NCBI RefSeq assembly: GCF_001655675.1 | Contig: NZ_LYRP01000001.1 | Location: forward strand, 992,001-1,056,000 | Length of the DNA: 64,000 nt | Origin: Mangrovibacter phragmitis | GTDB lineage: Bacteria > Pseudomonadota > Gammaproteobacteria > Enterobacterales > Enterobacteriaceae | Direction: 5' to 3' | Shown: positions 57,337 to 64,000 of the stretch, piece by piece | Position numbering within the stretch: the stretch's first letter is position 1 | Layout of the letters: each line of letters begins with the position of its first letter | The notes under the pieces: model-generated | Database searches by the model: none | Seen by the model: the letters and a program-made list of their open reading frames with translations, nothing else | Told to the model about the DNA's origin: nothing | Made by a program: the position numbers and the translations under genes

Positions 57337-58407
57337 ATGTTTTTAATTGAGCGTTATATCCTGACAGAGGTTCGTCGGTTAACCATTATCATTGTGTGTT
57401 TTCTGGTCTTCATGTTTGCCTGTTTTTCCGCACAACGTTACCTGACGGACGCGGCGAATGGCACGCTGGCATTGGAAGTTGTTTTCAATGTTGTTTGTTA
57501 TAAGGTGCTGATAGCCCTGGAAATGCTGCTACCTGTTGGGCTGTATGTTGCGGTATCTGTGGCGCTTGGACAGATGTACACCGATTCAGAAATCACCGCT
57601 ATCCTGGCCGCAGGCTCCAGCCCGATGCGAATCTACCGGGCAATTCTGGTCCTGGCTATCCCACTGGGTATCCTTGTTACCTTTATTTCGTTATACGGTC
57701 GCCCCTGGGCCTATGGGCAAATTTACCAGTTAGAACAGCAGTCCCAGTCAGAGCTGGATGTCAGCCATTTACAGGCCAATAAGTTTAATACCAACAGTGA
57801 TGGCAGAATGGTGCTGGCAACGAAGATAGACGCAACGCACAACCACCTTACTGATGCACTGATTTATACCTCTTCACCGAACAAAACCAGTATCTATAAA
57901 GCCGGGTCAGTTGATGTAATTGACCCATCGCCACAACACCCCGCTGTAATGCTGCACAATGGTACCGGCTATGTTCTGGACAGAAGCGGGCAGGATGACA
58001 GGAAAATGGTGTACCACAACCTGCGAGTGACTCTGAAGCCTGTGGTTCAGAGCCTGGATGTAAGGCGAAAAGCCGCTTCTGTGGCACAACTGGCACGCTC
58101 ATCTGACTCCGCAGATTATGCCGAACTGCAATGGCGCGAAAGCCGTGGGTTAAGCACACTACTAATGGTGTTGCTGGCAATACCATTAAGCAGAACCCGG
58201 CCCCGCCAGGGGCGTTTTGCCACCCTGTTACCGCTGACGATTTTATTTGCCGCGATTTTCTACGGCAGTAATATTTGCCGTACGTTGATTGCGAATGGTT
58301 CAATTCCTGGCGTTCCCGGTATGTGGTCGGTGCCGTTAATTATGTTATTCGGGCTGCTGGCGTTGCTTGCTTCTGAATTCTCTTTGCTGAAGAAAAAATC
58401 CCGATGA
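57337..58407 (+). CDS. LptF-like permease (second copy, YjgP/YjgQ family)
   Basis: 356 residues from the ATG at 57337 (MFLIERYILTEVRRL). Three N-terminal and three C-terminal membrane spans flank a periplasmic beta-jellyroll (about 130-260), the LptF/LptG layout. LptF and LptG with LptB2 extract LPS from the inner membrane and pass it to LptC/LptA. The housekeeping pair is elsewhere (next to pepA in E. coli), so this is an extra set, here with a lipid synthesis cluster. No LptB-type ATPase is encoded nearby, so it must borrow LptB or another. Overlaps the next gene by 4 bp. Confidence 0.85.
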   Translation: MFLIERYILTEVRRLTIIIVCFLVFMFACFSAQRYLTDAANGTLALEVVFNVVCYKVLIALEMLLPVGLYVAVSVALGQMYTDSEITAILAAGSSPMRIYRAILVLAIPLGILVTFISLYGRPWAYGQIYQLEQQSQSELDVSHLQANKFNTNSDGRMVLATKIDATHNHLTDALIYTSSPNKTSIYKAGSVDVIDPSPQHPAVMLHNGTGYVLDRSGQDDRKMVYHNLRVTLKPVVQSLDVRRKAASVAQLARSSDSADYAELQWRESRGLSTLLMVLLAIPLSRTRPRQGRFATLLPLTILFAAIFYGSNICRTLIANGSIPGVPGMWSVPLIMLFGLLALLASEFSLLKKKSR

Positions 58408-59483
58408 ACATTTTCAGCCGCTTTTTAATCCGCAATGTCTTTATCGGATTCGCTGCCGCCGCCGGGTTGTTAATTCCGTTGTTTACCACATTCAACCTGA
58501 TTAACGAGCTGGAAGATGTTACTCCTGGTGGCTACCTCTGGACTCAGGCGCTGTGGGTTACATTGATGACGCTGCCACGCACGCTTATCGACCTGGGGCC
58601 TTTTGTCGCGCTTTTTGGTGGGATAATCGGCCTTGGGCAGCTATCGAAAAGCCTGGAGTTAACCGCTATACGCGTGGCGGGCGTGTCAATTATGCAAATA
58701 GCCCGTGTTATTCTGTGCGCAGGGCTGATGCTGACGGTCACATTTGCCGCTCTTGATGAGTGGGTGGCATCCCCGTTGCAGCAATACGCATTGCGTCTTA
58801 AAGATGCGGCGCTGGCGCACTCGGGCAAAACCGACAATGCCGGTAATGAACTGTGGGCCAGAAATGGCAATGAATTTGTAACAGTAAAATCACTGGATGA
58901 ACACAATAACCCGCAGGGCATCGAAATTTTCTATTACCAGCCGGACCTGTCTTTGCAATCTTATATTTATGCCAGGACAGCCACGATTGACGACAAACAC
59001 ACATGGACACTGCACCAGGTTTACCAAAAAACCTGGAGTGGTGATAAAGAGAGTGTGAAGACTACAGACTCACTGCATTGGCATTCTGTCTTTACCGGCA
59101 TGAGCCTCGCTGAACTAACCATGCCCGGCGACAGTTTCTCTATTGTTCAGCTAAACCGGTACATTAAGTATTTGCAGGGCAGTGGGCAACCGAGCATGGA
59201 GTTCAGAATTGCGCTGTGGCAAAAACTGGGCCGCCCAATATTAATTCTGGCAATGATCCTGCTGGCCGTACCCTTCACCTTTGGTAATGCGCGTGAACCC
59301 GGGTTAGGCAGCCGCCTGGCTTTGGGTGTGGTTGTTGGCCTGCTGACCTACATTGCCTACCAGATTGCTGTCAATTTAGGGTTATTGCTGTCACTCAATG
59401 TTCAGTTCACCACCCTTTCTCTGCCTGTGGTACTGCTGCTTGTGGCTCTGGGCTTAGTCTGGCGATTTGATAAACGCCATTAA
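58404..59483 (+). CDS. LptG-like permease (second copy, YjgP/YjgQ family)
   Basis: 359 residues, same topology as the previous protein: three spans, periplasmic domain (about 120-265), three spans. Conserved features of the family are visible (LGQLSKSLELTAIRVAGVS, the coupling helix that docks on LptB; LAVPFTFGNAREPGLGSRLALG near residue 287, named as positions only). Forms a heterodimer with the LptF-like protein. Last gene of the inserted cluster; yeiW follows 30 bp later on the opposite strand. Confidence 0.85.
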   Translation: MNIFSRFLIRNVFIGFAAAAGLLIPLFTTFNLINELEDVTPGGYLWTQALWVTLMTLPRTLIDLGPFVALFGGIIGLGQLSKSLELTAIRVAGVSIMQIARVILCAGLMLTVTFAALDEWVASPLQQYALRLKDAALAHSGKTDNAGNELWARNGNEFVTVKSLDEHNNPQGIEIFYYQPDLSLQSYIYARTATIDDKHTWTLHQVYQKTWSGDKESVKTTDSLHWHSVFTGMSLAELTMPGDSFSIVQLNRYIKYLQGSGQPSMEFRIALWQKLGRPILILAMILLAVPFTFGNAREPGLGSRLALGVVVGLLTYIAYQIAVNLGLLLSLNVQFTTLSLPVVLLLVALGLVWRFDKRH

Positions 59484-59512
59484 CATTTTCAGCGCTTCTG
59501 GCGTTCCCGCTA

Positions 59513-59767
59513 TCAGGGAGCGGTTGCCTGCTCAAGGTTTATCAGCCAGGTCATTGCGGCTTCGCGGTTGGTGGAGCACATCTCTAAGGACGGTTGCAGG
59601 CTCGCGCAAACGGCCGGGCGCAAATCGGAACCAAAGATGTTACAGCGGTTATCCTCAGATAACTGGATACACCTCACGTTCGCCGGTTTGCCATCAGGCA
59701 TGCCAGGAATGGGGCTGCTAATTGAGGGCGCGGTACAACAGGCTCCACAGTCTGGGCGGCAATGCAT
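59513..59767 (-). CDS. yeiW: YeiW, UPF0153 cysteine-cluster protein
   Basis: 84 residues from the ATG at 59767 ([17 protein letters not shown]), matching E. coli YeiW. The CxxxCxxCC cluster plus later cysteines suggests zinc or iron-sulfur binding (CxxCxxxxC/YkgJ-type). Function unknown. The in-frame ATG two codons upstream is possible but not homologous. Confidence 0.9.
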   Translation of the reverse strand: MHCRPDCGACCTAPSISSPIPGMPDGKPANVRCIQLSEDNRCNIFGSDLRPAVCASLQPSLEMCSTNREAAMTWLINLEQATAP

Positions 59768-59950
59768 AGTCATTCTCTTTTTATACTGGCCCGCTACTCT
59801 ACCAGCCGGTGGCAATAAGAGAAATCCCTCCAGCAGCCATTACAGCACATATATGGCGAATTCCACTTGCCTGAAACCCAGGGCGCGAGTAACGTGTCGC
59901 GATATTTTAATCAACCCTGGCCCGCCAGGACGACCAGACAGGATAGCCCC

Positions 59951-60523
59951 ATGGCAAGAGCGAATGAAATCAAACGCGGTATGGCTGTGAATTACAACGG
60001 CAAGCTGCTGTTAGTGAAAGATATTGATATTCAGGCACCCAGTGCGCGCGGTGCTGCAACACTGTATAAAATGCGTTTCTCCGATGTCCGTACTGGCCTG
60101 AAGGTTGAAGAACGTTTCAAAGGCGATGACCTGCTGGACACCATTACACTTAGCCGCCGTGCCGTTAACTTTTCCTATATTGATGGCAACGAATATGTGT
60201 TTATGGATGACGAAGACTACACGCCATACATCTTCAATAAAGAACAAATTGAAGAAGAACTGCTGTTTATTCCAGAAGGCGGGATCCCGGGAATTCAGGT
60301 TCTGACCTGGGATGGCCAGGTACTGGCGCTTGAACTGCCGCAAACTGTCGATATGGAAATTGTTGAAACTACGCCTGGGATCAAAGGGGCTTCTGCCAGT
60401 GCCCGCACTAAACCCGCAACGATGGTTACCGGCCTGACCATTCAGGTTCCTGAGTATTTAGGTAACGGCGATAAAATCCGTATTCATATTGCTGAACGCC
60501 GCTATATGGGCCGGGCAGACTAA
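59951..60523 (+). CDS. yeiP: Elongation factor P-like protein YeiP (EfpL)
   Basis: 190 residues from the ATG at 59951 ([21 protein letters not shown]); the longer frame upstream is not homologous. Three-domain EF-P fold; the loop tip has SARGAATL in place of the modified-lysine loop of EF-P. EfpL helps ribosomes through proline-rich and other stalling motifs. Confidence 0.96.
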   Translation: MARANEIKRGMAVNYNGKLLLVKDIDIQAPSARGAATLYKMRFSDVRTGLKVEERFKGDDLLDTITLSRRAVNFSYIDGNEYVFMDDEDYTPYIFNKEQIEEELLFIPEGGIPGIQVLTWDGQVLALELPQTVDMEIVETTPGIKGASASARTKPATMVTGLTIQVPEYLGNGDKIRIHIAERRYMGRAD

Positions 60524-60585
60524 CGCGAGGCGTTATTTACCGGTTCTGCCTCTTCGGGTAGCTTCTGGCTCCCGAACAGAAAAAG

Positions 60586-60613
60586 AAAAGCACTGCCCTG
60601 CGGCAGTGTTTTT
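60586..60613 (+). terminator. Terminator of yeiP
   Basis: CACTGCC, loop CTGC, GGCAGTG followed by TTTTT. Confidence 0.85.
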
Positions 60614-60643
60614 CTACACTTTCGTTCAGCGCAGCACAAAAAA

Positions 60644-60670
60644 CGCGCCGGGCCAAAAAGGCACGGCGCG
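60644..60670 (-). terminator. Terminator of uxuA
   Basis: CGCGCCG / CGGCGCG stem with inner GGCC/GGCA partial pairing; on the minus strand it is followed by a TTTTTT run, so it serves uxuA. Confidence 0.75.
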
Positions 60671-60724
60671 CATCTTCACCCGAAAACAGCATGGCGAGTT
60701 TGAACACAACCCGCCTGCGTTTTA

Positions 60725-61915
60725 TCAGAGCAGGTCAGGGAATAAGGTTTTTTTCAGTGCCAGCTCAACACCACGCACTTCAGCCAGGCCTTTTAAGCGG
60801 CCAATAGCCGAGTAACCTGGGTTAGTTTTTTTACGCAGGTCATCAAGCATCTGGTGGCCGTGATCAGGGCGCATTGGAATAGCCCGTTTATCACCCGCAG
60901 CCACACGGCGTTGCTCTTCTTTCAGAATGGCGTGCACCACGCCAACCATATCGACATCGCCCTGCAAGTGCGCCCCTTCATGGAAGGTTTTCGGGTTGTC
61001 CTCGCGACAGGTCGCGCGCAAGTGAGTAAAGTGAATACGGTCAGCAAAGGTTTCAACCATAGTCACCAAATCGTTATCCGCACGGACACCATAAGAACCA
61101 GTGCACATAGTGAAACCGTTGTTAATGCTGTCTACGGTGTCTTTCATCCACTGCATATCTTCGATAGTTGACACAATACGCGGCAGGCCGAGAATGGGAC
61201 GCGGCGGATCATCCGGGTGCACAGCAAGGCGCACACCACTGGCTTCTGCTACCGGCACAATCGCCTTCAGGAAATACGCCATATGTTCGCGCAAACGCGC
61301 TTTATCAATGCCATCGTATTCCGCCAGGCGGGCACGGAACTGGTCCAGAGTGTAGCCTTCTTCTGCGCCAGGCAAACCAGCAATGATATTGCGGGTCAGC
61401 AGGTCGATGTCATCTTGTGACATCGCCGCGAAATAATCCTGAGCCTGGTTTTGTTCTTCTGCAGTGTAATCGGCTGCTGCTCCGGGGCGTTTAAGGATAC
61501 ACAATTCAAAAGCCGCAAAAGCGATTTGGTCAAACCGCAGTGCCTTCGAGCCATCTGGCAGCGTGTAAGCCAGGTCGGTACGGGTCCAGTCCAGTATCGG
61601 CATGAAGTTATAGCACACCGTATCTATCCCACATTCCCCCAGGTTGCGAATACTCTGCTGATAATTTGCAATCCAGGTATCATACTGACCCGTGTGGGTT
61701 TTAATGTCTTCGTGCACCGGAATACTTTCCACGACAGACCATGTCAGCCCTTTTTCCGCCAGTAATGCCTGGCGAGCCTTAATCTCTTCCACCGGCCAGA
61801 CCTGGCCATTTGGAATGTGGTGCAGAGCTGTGACAACGCCTGTTGCGCCTGCCTGACGCACATCATCCAGCGATACAGGATCATTCGGTCCATACCAACG
61901 CCAGGTTTGTTCCAT
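60725..61915 (-). CDS. uxuA: Mannonate dehydratase
   Basis: 396-residue TIM-barrel enzyme (xylose-isomerase-like) that dehydrates D-mannonate to 2-keto-3-deoxygluconate in glucuronate catabolism. Start [20 protein letters not shown]; conserved [32 protein letters not shown] and [10 protein letters not shown] carry the metal ligands (His, Cys, His, Asp). In E. coli uxuA is with uxuB far away; here it is divergent from yeiQ, a uxuB-like gene. Confidence 0.95.
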   Translation of the reverse strand: MEQTWRWYGPNDPVSLDDVRQAGATGVVTALHHIPNGQVWPVEEIKARQALLAEKGLTWSVVESIPVHEDIKTHTGQYDTWIANYQQSIRNLGECGIDTVCYNFMPILDWTRTDLAYTLPDGSKALRFDQIAFAAFELCILKRPGAAADYTAEEQNQAQDYFAAMSQDDIDLLTRNIIAGLPGAEEGYTLDQFRARLAEYDGIDKARLREHMAYFLKAIVPVAEASGVRLAVHPDDPPRPILGLPRIVSTIEDMQWMKDTVDSINNGFTMCTGSYGVRADNDLVTMVETFADRIHFTHLRATCREDNPKTFHEGAHLQGDVDMVGVVHAILKEEQRRVAAGDKRAIPMRPDHGHQMLDDLRKKTNPGYSAIGRLKGLAEVRGVELALKKTLFPDLL

Positions 61916-61932
61916 GACAGATACCTCAGTTT

Positions 61933-61950
61933 AAGCTGTTATACCAATTT
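61933..61950. promoter_or_regulatory. UxuR/ExuR-like operator 1
   Basis: AAGCTGTTATACCAATTT agrees at 15 of 18 positions with the palindrome AAATTGGTATACCAATTT that I recall for ExuR/UxuR. 18 bp upstream of the uxuA start. Confidence 0.7.
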
Positions 61951-62037
61951 CATTTTGACTACTACCATACATGCCTGACTGGCAGAGTCAATGACATGCC
62001 ATGTCAAGAATTGATCCAGTTCACAATCCACCTGAAT

Positions 62038-62055
62038 TTTGCGGTATGCCAATTT
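62038..62055. promoter_or_regulatory. UxuR/ExuR-like operator 2
   Basis: TTTGCGGTATGCCAATTT, 12 of 18 positions; about 60 bp upstream of yeiQ. The pair would allow joint control of both divergent genes. Confidence 0.5.
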
Positions 62056-62116
62056 CATTTGTTGTCATATAACTTTAGACTAGAGATGTTAATTAATCGT
62101 TAAACAGGATTCTGTT

Positions 62117-63586
62117 ATGGCAACTGTCGCATCCGTTTCCCTTCCCGCTTTTGTTCAGCTTCCTCAGTATGACCGCACAGCTCTGGCATCGCGCATTGTG
62201 CATTTAGGTTTTGGGGCCTTTCACCGTGCGCACCAGGCATTGCTGACCGACCGGGTGCTTAACCAGAGTGGTGGAGACTGGGGAATTGCGGAAATCAGCC
62301 TGTTCAGTGGCGACATTATGATGCAGGCATTACGCGAGCAGGATCACCTGTTCACTGTGCTGGAAAAAGGGCCGGACGGGAATCAGCCTATTGTTATCGG
62401 CGCCGTGAATGAATGCCTGAACGCAAAACTTGATGGTATCGAAGCCATTATTGAGAAATTTTGCGAACCTCAGGTTGCCATTGCCTCGCTGACAATTACC
62501 GAAAAAGGCTACTGTATCGACCCGGCGACAGGAAAACTGGATATCGCGAACAGCCGGATTGTGCACGACTTAGCTAACCCTCATGAACCCCACTCTGCTC
62601 CCGGTTTATTGGTTGAAGCACTGTACCGCCGCCGTGCGCGTGGTCTGCCGCCATTTACTGTACTGTCGTGCGATAACATTCCCGAAAATGGGCATATCGT
62701 TAAGCATGCTGTGCTGGGTATGGCAAAGAAGCGGGACAGTGCGCTGGCAGACTGGATTGAACAGCATGTTACCTTCCCTTCAACCATGGTTGACCGTATT
62801 GTTCCCGCAGCCACTGAGGAAAGCCTTAAAGAAATTGCCGACCTGCTGGGTGTGCCAGACCCCTGTGCGATAAGCTGTGAACCCTTTATCCAGTGGGTGG
62901 TTGAAGATAATTTTGTGGCTGGTCGCCCGCAATGGGAAAGCGCCGGTGTGCAAATGGTGAGTGATGTTCTGCCCTGGGAAGAAATGAAACTGCGCATGCT
63001 CAATGGCAGCCACTCTTTCCTGGCCTGGCTGGGCTATGTCGCCGGATACCCGTATGTGAATGAGTGTATGGAAGATGCGGCATTTCGCACAGCTGCATTA
63101 AAGTTGATGCTGGAAGAACAGGCTCCCACACTGCGCATTACCGGGGTTGATTTAGCCGACTATGCCAGCCAGTTAATTACGCGGTTCAGCAACCCGGCGC
63201 TGCACCATCGTACATGGCAAATTGCAATGGATGGCAGCCAGAAGTTGCCACAACGTATGCTGGACAGTATTCGCTGGCATCTTAACCAGGGCACGCCCTG
63301 GCCTTGCCTTGCTTTGGGTGTGGCTGGCTGGATGCGTTTTGTCAGTGGTGTCGATGACGCAGGAAAGTCCATTGAAGTAAAAGATCCTCTGGCCGATATC
63401 ATTCAGCAAAAAGTCCAACAAAGTACTATGGAAAACCGGGTAGCCGCACTGCTTTCACTGACCGCTATCTTTGGCGACGATTTAGCAAATAACGCTGAAT
63501 TTACCCGCCGGATTGAACAGGCCTGGCAGTTACTGGCAAGTAAAGGGGCTCATGGCGCGGTTGCCGCACTTCTTGCGGGTGATTAA
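62117..63586 (+). CDS. yeiQ: Fructuronate reductase-type dehydrogenase YeiQ
   Basis: 489-residue mannitol dehydrogenase-family oxidoreductase. N-terminal Rossmann domain (RIVHLGFGAFHRAHQALLTD) and C-terminal domain with the catalytic KLRMLNGSHSFLAWLGY (Lys/Asn/His). It matches E. coli YeiQ throughout, and UxuB as a paralogue. Expected reaction: NAD-dependent D-fructuronate to D-mannonate. Adjacent uxuA would take the product. Confidence 0.92.
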   Translation: MATVASVSLPAFVQLPQYDRTALASRIVHLGFGAFHRAHQALLTDRVLNQSGGDWGIAEISLFSGDIMMQALREQDHLFTVLEKGPDGNQPIVIGAVNECLNAKLDGIEAIIEKFCEPQVAIASLTITEKGYCIDPATGKLDIANSRIVHDLANPHEPHSAPGLLVEALYRRRARGLPPFTVLSCDNIPENGHIVKHAVLGMAKKRDSALADWIEQHVTFPSTMVDRIVPAATEESLKEIADLLGVPDPCAISCEPFIQWVVEDNFVAGRPQWESAGVQMVSDVLPWEEMKLRMLNGSHSFLAWLGYVAGYPYVNECMEDAAFRTAALKLMLEEQAPTLRITGVDLADYASQLITRFSNPALHHRTWQIAMDGSQKLPQRMLDSIRWHLNQGTPWPCLALGVAGWMRFVSGVDDAGKSIEVKDPLADIIQQKVQQSTMENRVAALLSLTAIFGDDLANNAEFTRRIEQAWQLLASKGAHGAVAALLAGD

Positions 63587-63780
63587 CCGCACAGATAGAT
63601 CTTCACTTCATTCGTTTTTTTCGCCATGATCAACACGTTTTTCTTTATTCCTGGGGGAAAACAGGAAAAACGTGTTGCCTGCAACACCCCTTCCCCCAGG
63701 TACAGACAGCCTATTTGACGGTCAATGACATCACCAGAGCCTGCTTCTGGTTATGGCTTTTGTTCGTACAGGGAGAAGAT

Positions 63781-64000
63781 GTGACAAAAACCAATCTGAT
63801 TACCGGCTTTCTTGGCAGCGGTAAAACCACCACCATTCTTCATTTGCTGGCAAACAAACCAGAAAATGAAAAATGGGCGGTGCTGGTGAATGAATTTGGT
63901 GAAATTGGTATTGATGGTGCGTTGCTGTCTGACCGTGGCGCGCTCTTAAAGGAGATCCCCGGCGGATGCATGTGCTGTGTGAATGGCCTGCCCATGCAGG
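63781..64000 (+). CDS. yeiR: YeiR, COG0523 zinc-binding GTPase, N-terminal part (runs off the window)
   Basis: The GTG at 63781 is preceded by GGGAGAAG and opens MTKTNLITGFLGSGKTTTIL. Walker A GFLGSGKTT, then the COG0523 metal motif GGCMCCVNGLP (CxCC), and the frame is open to the window end (73 residues). YeiR is a G3E GTPase that binds zinc; likely a metal chaperone or insertase. Confidence 0.93.
   Translation, partial: MTKTNLITGFLGSGKTTTILHLLANKPENEKWAVLVNEFGEIGIDGALLSDRGALLKEIPGGCMCCVNGLPMQ

Overview
The window is chromosomal DNA of an enterobacterium (order Enterobacterales, close to the Enterobacteriaceae). From both ends inward, the gene order follows the well-known E. coli 'minute 48' backbone: bglX-dld-pbpG-yohC-yohD, dusC, yohJK-cdd-sanA, mglCAB-galS-yeiB-folE, lysP, yeiE-yeiH-nfo, fruAKB-setB, and yeiW-yeiP-yeiQ-yeiR. 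The proteins are close to their E. coli counterparts but not identical. The flanking accessory blocks differ, so this is probably not E. coli itself. The genus cannot be fixed from the sequence alone.

Layout. 1-7000: conserved core (beta-glucosidase, D-lactate dehydrogenase, PBP7, YohC, YohD, dihydrouridine synthase) plus an extra LysR regulator. 7000-17000: an accessory block. It holds a small orphan gene, two IS remnants fused to each other (IS481-like and IS3-like), about 760 bp of decayed AT-rich DNA, a three-gene AT-rich module built around a PAAR-tipped protein (probable type VI secretion effector and immunity), an intact IS3-family element, a small P-loop kinase-like gene, a metal-domain-like protein, a DUF1330 protein, and an aldo/keto reductase divergent from a LysR regulator. 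17000-27300: conserved YohJK, cytidine deaminase, SanA, the galactose MglBAC transporter with GalS and clear CRP and GalS operators, YeiB and FolE. 27500-31100: a FecCD-type ABC permease and ATPase behind a Fur-box-like site, without binding protein or receptor, next to a 1.2 kb duplicated, highly structured repeat where E. coli has cirA. 31100-44450: LysP, an inserted four-gene polar amino acid ABC transporter, YeiE/YeiH/Nfo, the fructose PTS operon with two Cra sites, and SetB.

44500-59480 is the most interesting part: a 15 kb insertion between setB and yeiW. It contains homologues of all five activities reported for bacterial ceramide synthesis in Caulobacter: a serine palmitoyltransferase-type enzyme, a dedicated acyl carrier protein, a fatty acyl-AMP ligase, an NAD-dependent epimerase/reductase, and a GNAT-fold N-acyltransferase. 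Around these sit a second DgkA-type lipid kinase, three paralogous thymidylate-kinase-like P-loop proteins, an oligosaccharide-flippase-like membrane protein, a CHAD-like protein, a second periplasmic YtfJ-like protein and a second LptF/LptG permease pair. I read this as a system that makes a sphingoid or ceramide lipid, modifies it (perhaps by phosphorylation), flips it and exports it to the outer membrane by a modified Lpt route. Several members resemble what I recall of the E. coli K-12 yghO-yghQRST cluster, which may be a remnant of the same system.

59500-64000: back to the backbone (yeiW, yeiP, yeiQ, yeiR). Here uxuA is placed divergently beside yeiQ, with UxuR/ExuR-like operators between them, which suggests that YeiQ works with UxuA in hexuronate catabolism. 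No rRNA, tRNA or CRISPR array was seen.
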